From positions 1 to 22,215 of the forward strand of contig NZ_PSLQ01000061.1 in the NCBI RefSeq assembly GCF_040289685.1: DNA of 22,215 nucleotides. The letters are read 5' to 3'. Both the position numbers and the translations under genes were made by a program. This DNA comes from Pyrinomonas sp040289685 (GTDB taxonomy: Bacteria > Acidobacteriota > Blastocatellia > Pyrinomonadales > Pyrinomonadaceae). The notes beneath the pieces were generated by a model. The model had not been told where the DNA came from. It did not search any database and worked only from the letters and a program-made list of their open reading frames with translations. Positions 1 through 7,197 of this stretch are shown here, piece after piece (position 1 is the stretch's first letter; every line of letters starts with the position of its first letter).

Positions 1-131
1 CGGTGTTCGCCTTTCGCCGTTACGAAGATGCCTCACTGCGCTACACCGGCCTCGACAGCCACCCGGGGCTGAGGCACTACGGCCTCTACGACACCGTTGT
101 AGCGGTTGAACCCAAGCTCAACGCCTCCTGA
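1..131 (+). CDS. 3' end of an unrecognised gene (partial)
   Basis: An open frame enters from the left edge (codon phase starting at base 3) and ends at TGA 129-131. It gives about 42 residues ending in VAVEPKLNAS. The tail is rich in aromatic and charged residues (RRYEDASLRYTGLDS, HYGLYDTVV), which looks like real coding sequence. I do not recognise the family. A CRISPR-repeat-like element about 50 bp downstream raises the possibility of a cas gene, but the residues do not match the Cas2 or Cas7 C-termini I know. It is truncated by the window, so no start can be assigned. Confidence 0.4.
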   Translation, partial: VFAFRRYEDASLRYTGLDSHPGLRHYGLYDTVVAVEPKLNAS

Positions 132-181
132 GACGCCTGTTGAGACGGCGCAAGTTTCCCGTTCATCCTTCAATCCTGTCT

Positions 182-218
182 GTCCGCCTCGCTCTTGCAG
201 CGGGGCGTGGATTGATGC
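182..218 (+). repeat. Isolated CRISPR-repeat-like hairpin (type I-C style)
   Basis: The segment begins GTCCGCCTCGCT and ends GCGTGGATTGATGC. CGCCTCGCT pairs with AGCGGGGCG (one G-U) around a CTTGC loop. The stem followed by GTGGATTGA is the layout of type I-C CRISPR repeats, which usually end GTGGATTGAAAC. Only one copy is visible. No regularly spaced second copy occurs in the following 300 bp, so at best this is a degenerate terminal repeat or orphan. The rest of 132-486 holds no gene I can support. Confidence 0.2.
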
Positions 219-486
219 AGTTTTGCTGTTTAGAGGCGCGCCTTGCGGACCGACGATCTGGGCATTGCTGGGTTGCCAAGAGCCTTTTGGCAGACAGGCG
301 GGCACGTCGTACCGCCAGTCGCCAAGAAGTCCCAAGAAGTCAAATTCGGGGCTCGACAGCTCTGAACTTAAATCTTTGGTGAGATCTGGGTTCGTATGAG
401 CAGCAAGCCAATCTTTCTCGCTCTGTGAATGCCTTGCGGTTTCACGGTTTGCTAGGGCGTTACTCCCGCGAGTCCTCGGCTGCGCG

Positions 487-756
487 ATGCAGGCGAGTTT
501 GCGGGCGACGCTTCGGTGCGTCGAAGTTTTCGCCAAGACCGATTTTCGGTCCGAACTGGCAGCTTTCGCCGTGCCGACCCTGATCGTTCATGGGACGGGC
601 GACCAGACCGTGCCGATCGACGCTACGGCGCGCGCCGCGGCACGCGCCATCACACAGGCCAAACTCATCGAGTACGACGGCGCGCCGCACGGGTTGCTCG
701 CCACGCACAAAGAGGAGGTGACCAGAGACCTGCTCGATTTCTTGCGAGCCGTTTGA
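487..756 (+). pseudogene. Alpha/beta hydrolase remnant (non-heme chloroperoxidase/esterase-like), C-terminal third only
   Basis: The 89-residue frame matches the last third of alpha/beta hydrolases of the chloroperoxidase/aryl esterase group. These are normally about 270-280 residues. FAKTDFRSELAAF leads into the strand VPTLIVHGTGDQTVPID, which carries the acid residue region, and YDGAPHGL carries the catalytic His. The oxyanion segment and the nucleophile-elbow serine are absent. The similarity starts abruptly around 475-490 with no ribosome binding site, so the gene is truncated at its 5' end. It ends (GCC GTT TGA) inside the first copy of a tandem duplication. A residual protein would be catalytically dead. 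Confidence 0.6.
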
Positions 757-842
757 GGATCAGGAAGGCGCCGCGCGAGCGATCTCTTCTCGCGCCACAG
801 CTATAAGATTTCTTGCGAGCCGTTTGAAGATCAGGAGGGCGC
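736..842 (+). repeat. Direct repeat of about 36 bp (copies 736-771 and 807-842)
   Basis: The two copies begin GATTTCTTGCGAGCCGTTTG and differ at only a few positions (TGAGGATCAGGAAGG versus TGAAGATCAGGAGGG). The period is 71 bp. Copy 1 contains the stop codon of the hydrolase remnant. Copy 2 supplies the AGGAGG ribosome binding site of the downstream MaoC gene. The original hydrolase-MaoC junction was therefore probably duplicated once in tandem. Confidence 0.75.
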
Positions 843-847
843 TCTAG

Positions 848-1258
848 ATGAGGTTGCGAGTGGGCGACGCGGCCTCGGTGCAGCGGACCATAACCGAGCG
901 CGACGTTGAACTGTTCGCCGAACTGACGGGCGATCACAATCCGGTCCACCTCGATGAGGAGTTCGCGCGCCGGACCAGATTCGGGCGGCGCATCGCGCAC
1001 GGCATGCTCGGCGCGTCGCTCATCTCCGCCGTCCTCGCTAACGAGCTTCCCGGACGCGGGACGATCTATCTCAGCCAGACCCTGCGGTTCGAAGCGCCCG
1101 TTTATCTGGGCGACACCATCACCGCGCAAGTCATGGTCAAGCAGGTGCGCGAAGATAAACCGATCGTCACGCTCGCCACTACCTGTACGAATCAGCGCGC
1201 CGAAGTCGTCATCAGCGGCGAAGCGGTCGTTCTCATCGAAGAAGCGAGCGATCGGTGA
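848..1258 (+). CDS. MaoC-family (R)-specific enoyl-CoA hydratase (PhaJ-like)
   Basis: This is a complete 136-residue single hot-dog-fold protein, the usual length of PhaJ/MaoC hydratases. The hydratase-2 motif runs GDHNPVHLDEEFARRTRFG and then RIAHGML. By comparison with PhaJ, D29 and H34 are the expected catalytic pair. The family hydrates trans-2-enoyl-CoA to (R)-3-hydroxyacyl-CoA, linking beta-oxidation to polyhydroxyalkanoate precursors or acting as a general acyl-CoA dehydratase. AGGAGG at 833-838 lies 9 nt before the ATG. That site comes from the second copy of the local duplication. No PHA synthase is in the window, so the precise pathway is unknown. Confidence 0.9.
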   Translation: MRLRVGDAASVQRTITERDVELFAELTGDHNPVHLDEEFARRTRFGRRIAHGMLGASLISAVLANELPGRGTIYLSQTLRFEAPVYLGDTITAQVMVKQVREDKPIVTLATTCTNQRAEVVISGEAVVLIEEASDR

Positions 1259-1587
1259 TCGCTGTGCCTGGGATCGCCTTTTGAGATCAATGACCATTTG
1301 GCAAGCTTTGCGCTCAAGCGCGCATCTGCCGTTGCCGCAGCTATATGCGGTTTCAATAAGGCAATTTGCGTCTGATTGGGAAGCGCAAGGGACAAGATGC
1401 ATCCGAGAGAATGCTCACTTTCAGAGAAAAGAGTTTAGCGGTGAAAGGGCGTTTTGAAGAGCAGCGGTTACGTCGTTCACCGCGCCGTTTTCATCGCGTC
1501 GGTGACTTCGTCCGTCGATCGTCTTCATCGGCACAACTGTGAACGCCGAAGAGGCGAAGGAGGTAAGAGGATTTTCGGAATCGAGCG

Positions 1588-1908
1588 ATGAACAGGCAGC
1601 GCTTTCTGGGATTATACGCTTCTTTCAGCGTTCGTCGGCCAGTCCATTTCGCTCAGGCCCACTGCCCGGGAAGTCTGCGCGCAGTCGAACGTCATCGTCC
1701 AGAGCGATTTCGAGGACGGCGCGTTGCAATGATGGAGCCCGTTTAGCCGCAGCGTCAACCTAACAAACACGACCGAGGCGGCTCATGGTTGTACGCGCAG
1801 CCTTAAAACGACCGGAAGATCGGAGACTTTGCCTGGGCCGAGTCTAGATTTAACCGGCAGACTCACCAAGGGGGCGATTTATCAGATAAAGGTTTTCGTG
1901 CGGTTCGT
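1588..1908 (+). pseudogene. Broken secreted carbohydrate-binding protein (signal peptide + CBM4_9 domain)
   Basis: ATG 1588 starts a signal-peptide-like MNRQRFLGLYAS in one frame. It continues after a shift near 1610-1622 in another frame as LSAFVGQSISLRPTAREVCA. That same frame then reads NVIVQSDFEDGALQ, a TGA at 1730-1732, and WSPF..VNLTNTTEAAHG..RSLKTTGR...GPSLDLTGRLTKGAIYQIKVFVRFV. The FEDG-LQ-W, T-E-AH-RSLK-TGR and SLDLTG-L-KGA-YQI-V-VR signature is the CBM4_9 xylan/glucan-binding fold found at the N-terminus of GH10 xylanases. The TGA sits where the family has Gly (LQGW). Homology stops at about 1905, so the catalytic domain is missing. A frameshift, a stop and a 3' truncation together make this a true pseudogene. 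Bases 1259-1587 show nothing recognisable. Confidence 0.55.
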
Positions 1909-1953
1909 ATCATGCGCTCGTGCTTTGCTTCCGCATTCAGGCGAGGGAGAACG

Positions 1954-2859
1954 TCACGTCTTCCTTCGCTCGTCTTTCTGCCACTTGCGGAGTTTGTTGT
2001 AGAGGGTGCGGCGGTCGATGCCGAGCAAGCGGGCAGCGCGGGCTTGATTGCCGCCGACCATCTCTAGCGTGCGAAGGATGTGCGCCCGTTCGAGTTGATC
2101 GAGCGTGGCTGGAACTTCCGGCGCGTCGTTCGTCAAAGAGGTCGCCGTTCGCTTCGCGCCGACCAATTGCGGCGGCAAATTCTCGACGTCGATCAACGGG
2201 GCGGCACCGTTGGTCGCTTCGGCGAAAGCCGTGACGTAGGTGATGATATTCTCCAGTTCGCGGACGTTGCCCGGATAGTTGTAATCGAGAAGCAGTTGGC
2301 GCGCTTGCGGCGTCAGTTGGGCGACCGGCGTACGCCGCTCAGCCGCGCGCCGAGCCAGCATGTAGTCGATCAAAAGCGGGATATCTTCGCGTCGTTCGCG
2401 CAACGGCGGAACGTGAATGGGGATCACGGCCAGCCGGTAGAAGAGGTCTTGGCGGAAGTGCCCTTGCCGGACCGCTTCGGCGAGATCGATGTTGGTCGCC
2501 GCGATGATGCGCGCGGCAACGGGCAGGGTGCGTCGCCCGCCCAAACGGCGCACGCTCCTCTCTTGCAGCACGCGCAGGAGCTTGGCTTGCACGGCTGGGG
2601 TGAGCGTTTCGACTTCATCGAGGAAGAGCGTACCTGCCTCGGCCGTTTCGAACAGACCGGGACGCGATTGACTGGCGCCGGTGAAGGCGCCGCGTTCGTA
2701 ACCGAACAGCTCGGCTTCGATGAGCGACTCTGGAATGGCCGAGCAATCGAGCGCCACGAAGGGACGACGTTCGGATGGGCCGAGTTGCCGAAGACGCGCT
2801 TGATGCAGCGCGCGCGCCACCAGTTCTTTGCCCGTGCCGGTTTCGCCTGTGATCAACAC
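1954..2859 (-). CDS. NtrC-family sigma54-dependent activator, AAA+ and Fis-type HTH part (frameshifted from its receiver domain)
   Basis: This 301-residue frame starts at a GTG that is probably not a genuine start. It opens with Walker A GETGTGKE, followed by the GAFTGA loop that contacts sigma54, a Walker B region LFLDEVETL, the arginine-finger region, and PGNVRELEN. It ends with a Fis-type helix-turn-helix (GGNQARAARLLGIDRRTLYNKL). The protein would remodel sigma54 holoenzyme at -24/-12 promoters. The upstream ORF overlaps by 7 bp in another frame and carries the receiver and the first AAA+ helix. Restoring one C in the run at 2866-2869 (read as G on the plus strand) joins them into about 470 residues, the normal NtrC length. 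The repaired junction reads RVAPDTVLITGETG. It follows the histidine kinase gene on the same strand. Confidence 0.88.
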   Translation of the reverse strand: MLITGETGTGKELVARALHQARLRQLGPSERRPFVALDCSAIPESLIEAELFGYERGAFTGASQSRPGLFETAEAGTLFLDEVETLTPAVQAKLLRVLQERSVRRLGGRRTLPVAARIIAATNIDLAEAVRQGHFRQDLFYRLAVIPIHVPPLRERREDIPLLIDYMLARRAAERRTPVAQLTPQARQLLLDYNYPGNVRELENIITYVTAFAEATNGAAPLIDVENLPPQLVGAKRTATSLTNDAPEVPATLDQLERAHILRTLEMVGGNQARAARLLGIDRRTLYNKLRKWQKDERRKT

Positions 2860-3365
2860 GGTATCGGGGCGACTCGTTCGATGATCTCGCGCAGGCGTTG
2901 CATGGCGGCGCTGTTGCCGATTATCTCTCCGCCGCTCGCGGCGCGGTGTGCTGCCACTTGTCGCTCGAGGTCAGCGACGCGCCGACGCAGATCGCGCTCC
3001 TCCAGCGCGCGTTTGATCTTGAAGAGGACGTCATCCATCGAGAAAGGCTTGCTGATGTAATCGGCGGCGCCGCGCTTGAGCGCTTCGACGGCGGCTTCGA
3101 TCGACGCAAAGGCCGTCATCAAAATCACCGCCACGCCGTCGCCGCGCTCGCGGAGATGATCGAGCAGCTCCTGTCCGTTCATCCCAGGCATGCGCACATC
3201 GGAGAGGACCAGATCAAACGGCGCGCGCGCCATGATCTGCAAAGCCTGTTCGGCGCTTTGGGCCGTTTCAACCGCATAACCTTCGCCAACCAAAAACTTC
3301 TTCAGCACAGCGCACATCTGCTCCTTGTCGTCGATGACGAGAATGCGCGCTTTGCCTCCGTTCAT
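2853..3365 (-). CDS. NtrC-family response regulator, receiver domain (N-terminal half of the frameshifted gene)
   Basis: It encodes a CheY-like receiver with RILVIDD, the phospho-acceptor Asp56 in LVLSDVRMPG (counting from the chosen start), the conserved Thr/Ser in LMTA, and KP in YISKPF. A coiled linker and IIGNSAAMQRLREIIERVAP, the start of the AAA+ domain, follow. The frame then hits a stop immediately before Walker A. A longer start exists at 3395, but it has no ribosome binding site. The ATG at 3365 follows GGCGGG at a usable distance. Its likely partner is the kinase 3840-5459. About 440 bp separate the two genes and I see no gene in that gap (3396-3839). Confidence 0.85.
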   Translation of the reverse strand: MNGGKARILVIDDKEQMCAVLKKFLVGEGYAVETAQSAEQALQIMARAPFDLVLSDVRMPGMNGQELLDHLRERGDGVAVILMTAFASIEAAVEALKRGAADYISKPFSMDDVLFKIKRALEERDLRRRVADLERQVAAHRAASGGEIIGNSAAMQRLREIIERVAPIPC

Positions 3366-3839
3366 CGTCCCGCCTTTAAGGGAAGAGTCTGACATCGGTT
3401 ATCGAGTATAGCGCATCGCGCCTTGGCCTCAAGGCGCAATGCGCGATGGCGGCCTTCGCCGGTTTATCCATCGTCCTGCCGCAGTCGGACGAGATCGGGC
3501 GCCGAGGTTGAACCAGATCGGGGCGCAGGCTGCGGTCCGTTGGGGATCATCCGCTGCCGCGCGTTGAGGCTGTCGTCGAATTCCTCGCGTCGCGATTGAC
3601 GCGTGGCGAATTCACCGCGCGTCGCCTGGCGATTGCTTCAGGGCTGTTTTACGACTTCGCGCGCCGCAAACGATCTTTTGCTGCGACTCTGGGCCAGAAG
3701 AAGCGCAAGCGGAAACAGCAGTCTGTTGCCCGCTCGATCCCACGCTTCGGACACGCGGTTGCGGACGACTGGACCATCCGCGCTCTTTTTCGCGCACGGC
3801 GAGCGATCTTACGTCGCCTTCGCCGTGTGCGCGCTGCGA

Positions 3840-5459
3840 TCAACTATGCGCAATGGGAAGACGGATGCAGACGGTCGTCCCATCATGGTCGGATCTGTCG
3901 ATGGTCAGGGAACCGGCGTGGCGTTGAACGATACGGTGGCTGATCGCTAATCCCAGTCCGGTGCCGCCGTCTTTGTTGGCGGTGAAGAAGGGTTTGAAGA
4001 CATGTGGCAACGCCGTCGCGGGTATGCCCAGACCTGTGTCGCTGATCTCGACGACGACGTGCGGCACGCCGAGCGGCGGAGCGGCAACGAGCACGCTGTC
4101 GGTCGCGATGGTGAGCCGACGGGCGCGTTCTGGCGGCAGCGCTTCCATCGCTTGGCGCGCGTTGTTGATGATGTTGAAGAGCACCTGTTGAAGCTGTGCC
4201 GGATCGCCGTCGATGACCGAAATGTACGGCGCCAGTTCCAACCGGACATCAATGCGCGAGCGATGAAACTGCGGTGCTAGCAGCGCCATGGTGCGCTCGA
4301 TCAGCGCGTTCAGGTCGACCGCGACCAATTGGGGAGATGGATCGCGCGCGAAATCGAGCAGCCGCTGGACCAGCGCGGCGATGTTTTCGGCCTGTTCGCC
4401 GATGGCGCGAAGCTCATCGGCCCTTGCAGCAAACGCCGCGTCGCGCAAAAGGTACTCGATGTTGGCCGAGATGATGTTGAGCGGGGTGCCGACTTCATGG
4501 GCGATGCCGGCGGCGATTTCGCCGATGGCCGAAGTGCGCTCTTGTTGAATCAAGCGCCGCTCGATCAGTTTCTCGTCCGTCACGTCGCGCGTCACGCAAA
4601 CGACGCCCGTGATGCGTCCATCGGGCGCTGTGATCGGGTCGGTCGTCAACCGCAGCACGCGCCCGCGAAGGCGGTCACCCAGTTCGACCACTTGCCCACA
4701 CCGTTCAGTCACGGTTCGCATGATGGTGCAATCCTCGCGCGGTTTCGGCGAATCGTGGTAGATCTCGCAGCACCTTTTGCCGATCAACGCTTCCGGCTCA
4801 GTGCCGAACATCGCGGCCAGCGACCGGTTGGCTCGTCGGATGCGCCCTGACGGGGCGTGAATCGAGACGCCATCGGTGAGCGCATCGAACGTGCGTTCCC
4901 ACTCGCGCTGCGCCGAGCGTATCTCTTCAAAGAGCTGCGCGTGTTCGAGCGCCAACCCGACTTGTCGGCCAACGGTGGTCAGCAATCGCAGCTCGTGATC
5001 AACGAATCGTCGCGCGGCATGACAAAAGAGCGTCAGCACGCCGCGCACGCCGCCGCGCCCGATGAGCGGCGTCGCGACAAGCGCCCCGACCCTTTCGTTG
5101 ATCAGTTCGCGCCGCGCGACGCGGCGATCGCCCGCCGCGTCGGTTACAGCCACCGTTTCGCCGAGGACGGCGGCGCGTCCGATAACGCCCTCGCCCAGTT
5201 CGAACCGCTGGACCAATTCGCGAGCGCGCTCGCTCAGATTCAATTGCGCGCAGAGATAGAGCGCTTCCTCCTCTTCATCCAAGCGATGAGCGCAGCCTGC
5301 GTCAAGGGCTGTCACTCGAATGACGATCTCAAGCGTACGCTGTAGGAGCGTTGCGACGTCGGGCGATTCGTTGATCGCTTCCGCAACGCCGCTCAACGCG
5401 ACGAGATCGGCGTCGCGATCGAGCGCGCGCATCAAACGTCTTTGTGCGCGGGTCGTCAT
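3840..5459 (-). CDS. Cytoplasmic sensor histidine kinase (GAF-PAS-HisKA-HATPase)
   Basis: The protein is 539 residues. The start is ATG 5459, preceded by GGAGG 9 nt upstream; the frame stays open further 5' but without support. Domain order: an N-terminal GAF domain (roughly 25-180, including RVGALVATPLIGRGGVRGVL), a PAS domain (about 190-300), a HisKA H-box GIAHEVGTPL with phospho-His321, and an HATPase_c domain. The HATPase shows N-box NIINNARQAME, G1 DTGLGIP, and F/G2 PFFTANKDGGTGLGLAIS. There are no transmembrane segments, so it senses a soluble signal. The PAS contains Cys residues in KRCCEIYHDSPKPREDC, a spacing seen in many PAS kinases of unknown ligand. It probably phosphorylates the NtrC-type regulator downstream. 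The name ntrB is not assigned because nothing here ties it to nitrogen. Confidence 0.9.
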   Translation of the reverse strand: MTTRAQRRLMRALDRDADLVALSGVAEAINESPDVATLLQRTLEIVIRVTALDAGCAHRLDEEEEALYLCAQLNLSERARELVQRFELGEGVIGRAAVLGETVAVTDAAGDRRVARRELINERVGALVATPLIGRGGVRGVLTLFCHAARRFVDHELRLLTTVGRQVGLALEHAQLFEEIRSAQREWERTFDALTDGVSIHAPSGRIRRANRSLAAMFGTEPEALIGKRCCEIYHDSPKPREDCTIMRTVTERCGQVVELGDRLRGRVLRLTTDPITAPDGRITGVVCVTRDVTDEKLIERRLIQQERTSAIGEIAAGIAHEVGTPLNIISANIEYLLRDAAFAARADELRAIGEQAENIAALVQRLLDFARDPSPQLVAVDLNALIERTMALLAPQFHRSRIDVRLELAPYISVIDGDPAQLQQVLFNIINNARQAMEALPPERARRLTIATDSVLVAAPPLGVPHVVVEISDTGLGIPATALPHVFKPFFTANKDGGTGLGLAISHRIVQRHAGSLTIDRSDHDGTTVCIRLPIAHS

Positions 5460-5612
5460 TGAGCAGGACCTCCTTCGCTGCTCTCGGCAGCTTGCCCGGC
5501 AGGGACGCGCCGATGGCAAAAGCATAATGCCGCGCGGCGGCCGTCGACAACGTCGGCCAGCCGTTCGACGCGCCGCCAAACGGGACCTCGCGGCGACCTC
5601 GGCGAAGTCCGG

Positions 5613-5656
5613 TCCTGCATATCATCCTGCATATTATGCAAATCCGATGCACGGAT
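5613..5656. repeat. 12-bp tandem repeat and TGCATA palindrome upstream of the histidine kinase
   Basis: TCCTGCATATCA (5613-5624) is followed directly by TCCTGCATATTA (5625-5636). The second copy overlaps the perfect odd palindrome TGCATATTATGCA (5628-5640). A short inverted repeat, ATCCG-ATGCA-CGGAT (5642-5656), follows. On the minus strand this lies between the aceA stop and the kinase start. It could be an operator for the kinase, or the last hairpin a weak aceA terminator (only TTT follows). Confidence 0.4.
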
Positions 5657-5666
5657 ATGCGTTCGA

Positions 5667-6947
5667 TCAAACGAACTGTTCGGCTTCGGTGGAACCCGCC
5701 AACGCGACCGTCGAGGCTTGATGGCCTGTGACCACTTGCGCGATGGCGTCGAAATAACCCGTGCCGACGAAAGATTGATGCTTGATGGCGCGATAGCCAT
5801 CCGGCTCGCGCGCGAACTCGCGCTCTTGTAAGCGGGCGTAGGCCGTCATGCCGCTGGCGGCGTATTCGCGCGCCAGTTCGAACATGCTCAAGTTGAGCGC
5901 GTGGAAGCCGGCAAGCGTGATGAACTGGAACTTGTAGCCGAGACGACCCAGTTCGCGCTGAAAGTCGGCGATCTGTTGCTCGTTCAGCTTCCGTTTCCAG
6001 TTGAACGACGGTGAACAGTTGTAGGCGAGGAGCTTGCCCGGATAGCGGGCGTGCACGGCTTCGGCGAAGGCGGCAGCTTCCTCCAGATCCGGCGACGAGG
6101 TCTCGCACCAAAGCATGTCGGCATAGGGCGCGTAAGCGATGGCGCGCGCGATGGCCTGCTCCAGTCCGTGACGGACGCGGAAGAACCCTTCCGCCGTCCG
6201 TTCGCCGGTCAAGAATGGTCGGTCGCGCTCGTCGATATCGCTTGTCAGGAGGGTCGCCGAATTGGCGTCGGTGCGCGCAATCAACACGGTCGGCACGCCG
6301 AGGAGATCAGCAGCCAAGCGTGCGGCGATGAGCTTTTGAATGAACTCGCCGGTCGGCACCAGCACCTTGCCGCCAAGATGGCCGCACTTTTTAGCCGCCG
6401 AGAGCTGATCTTCGAAATGAACGGCGGCGGCTCCGGCTTCAATCATCGCCTTCATCAATTCGAAAGCGTTGAGGTTGCCGCCGAAACCCGCCTCGGCATC
6501 GGCGACGATCGGCACGAACCAGTCCCGATCACGCTTGCCTTCGTACCACTCGATCTGGTCCATGCGCTGCAACGCGCGATTAATGCGCTGGACGAGATGC
6601 GGAACGCTGCCGACCGGATAGAGACTCTGATCCGGATAAGTTTGCAAGGCATCGTTGACATCGGCGGCCACTTGCCAGCCGCTGACGTAGATCGCTTTGA
6701 GTCCGGCTTGAACCTGTTGCACGGCTTGATTGCCCGTCAGCGCGCCGAGGGCCGCGACATAAGGCTCGCGATGAAGCATCTCCCACAACCGACGCGCGCC
6801 CCGCTCGGCCAAGGTGTAAGCGACCTGAAGCGACCCGCGTAAACGCGCGACGTCTTGCGCGCTGTACGGACGCGCGATGCCTTGCCAGCGCGCGTCTTGC
6901 TGCCACTGCCGTTCGATCTCTTCTGCGGAGATGAAGCCGTTTTGCAT
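5667..6947 (-). CDS. aceA: Isocitrate lyase
   Basis: The enzyme cleaves isocitrate to glyoxylate and succinate, the first step of the glyoxylate shunt, in the cytoplasm. The 426 residues are the standard bacterial length. The signature KKCGHLGGK is present with the catalytic Cys188. Substrate and metal segments are also visible: VADAEAGFGG, FEDQ, RTDA, NCSPSFNWK. The ATG at 6947 is chosen because GGAGG precedes it by 8 nt. A longer frame reaching 7001 has no ribosome binding site and would start inside an operator palindrome. It is divergent from an IclR-family regulator gene. Two TTCA-N6-TGAA palindromes lie between its promoter and start codon, so repression by that regulator is likely. No malate synthase is in the window. 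Confidence 0.96.
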   Translation of the reverse strand: MQNGFISAEEIERQWQQDARWQGIARPYSAQDVARLRGSLQVAYTLAERGARRLWEMLHREPYVAALGALTGNQAVQQVQAGLKAIYVSGWQVAADVNDALQTYPDQSLYPVGSVPHLVQRINRALQRMDQIEWYEGKRDRDWFVPIVADAEAGFGGNLNAFELMKAMIEAGAAAVHFEDQLSAAKKCGHLGGKVLVPTGEFIQKLIAARLAADLLGVPTVLIARTDANSATLLTSDIDERDRPFLTGERTAEGFFRVRHGLEQAIARAIAYAPYADMLWCETSSPDLEEAAAFAEAVHARYPGKLLAYNCSPSFNWKRKLNEQQIADFQRELGRLGYKFQFITLAGFHALNLSMFELAREYAASGMTAYARLQEREFAREPDGYRAIKHQSFVGTGYFDAIAQVVTGHQASTVALAGSTEAEQFV

Positions 6948-6990
6948 CAGATGAGTCCTCCTCGCTAATTGAGATTCAACCTCGCTTTGA

Positions 6991-7024
6991 TTCACCATCA
7001 TGAACCATTGTTCAAAATAATGAA
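6991..7024. promoter_or_regulatory. Two operator-like palindromes, TTCA-N6-TGAA, 20 bp apart
   Basis: TTCACCATCATGAA (6991-7004) and TTCAAAATAATGAA (7011-7024, extended to TGTTCA...TGAACA) share half-sites and a 6-bp spacer. Their starts are 20 bp apart, about two helical turns. They lie just downstream of the predicted aceA start point, which suits repression. The match to the third palindrome at 7089-7102 supports one dimeric regulator, most simply the adjacent IclR-family protein. Confidence 0.6.
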
Positions 7025-7040
7025 CAGCGAGAATGGAGCG

Positions 7041-7070
7041 ATGTTACGCAAAGCGTCTGGCCGCCGTCAA
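7041..7070 (-). promoter_or_regulatory. Predicted sigma70-type promoter of aceA
   Basis: Read on the minus strand, TTGACG (7070-7065) is followed 18 bp later by TAACAT (7046-7041). The start point would be near 7034, giving a leader of about 87 nt before ATG 6947. The leader contains both downstream operator palindromes. Confidence 0.5.
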
Positions 7071-7083
7071 CGGCGATGCGCCG

Positions 7084-7107
7084 TTTTGTTCAATATATTG
7101 AACAAAA
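7084..7107. promoter_or_regulatory. Perfect 24-bp palindrome, core TTCAATATATTGAA (IclR-type operator)
   Basis: Bases 7084-7107 are a perfect inverted repeat centred between 7095 and 7096. The core at 7089-7102 has the TTCA-N6-TGAA form of the two sites near aceA. It lies about 90 bp upstream of the regulator's start codon and upstream of the aceA promoter, so it could mediate autoregulation and cooperative control. Confidence 0.65.
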
Positions 7108-7197
7108 ATTCGTTATGCTGGACAAAGTGCGCTTTATCTTCGCGCGCCTTTTGACAGCGCGCGCGCGGCGATCAATAATCTCCGGCGGAGAGAGAGG

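Noticed and set aside
33..536. 167-residue minus-strand ORF over the decayed 5' region
   Set aside because: It overlaps the plus-strand gene tail, the CRISPR-like hairpin and the hydrolase remnant, and has no ribosome binding site. One internal stretch (PEFDFLGLLGDWRYDVP) looks protein-like, so a shorter gene at about 180-400 cannot be excluded, but I cannot support it.
3596..3950. Overlapping plus-strand ORFs of about 115 residues between the regulator and the kinase
   Set aside because: They are Arg/Ser-rich, run partly antisense to the kinase C-terminus, lack ribosome binding sites and have no family resemblance. They are GC-rich shadow frames.
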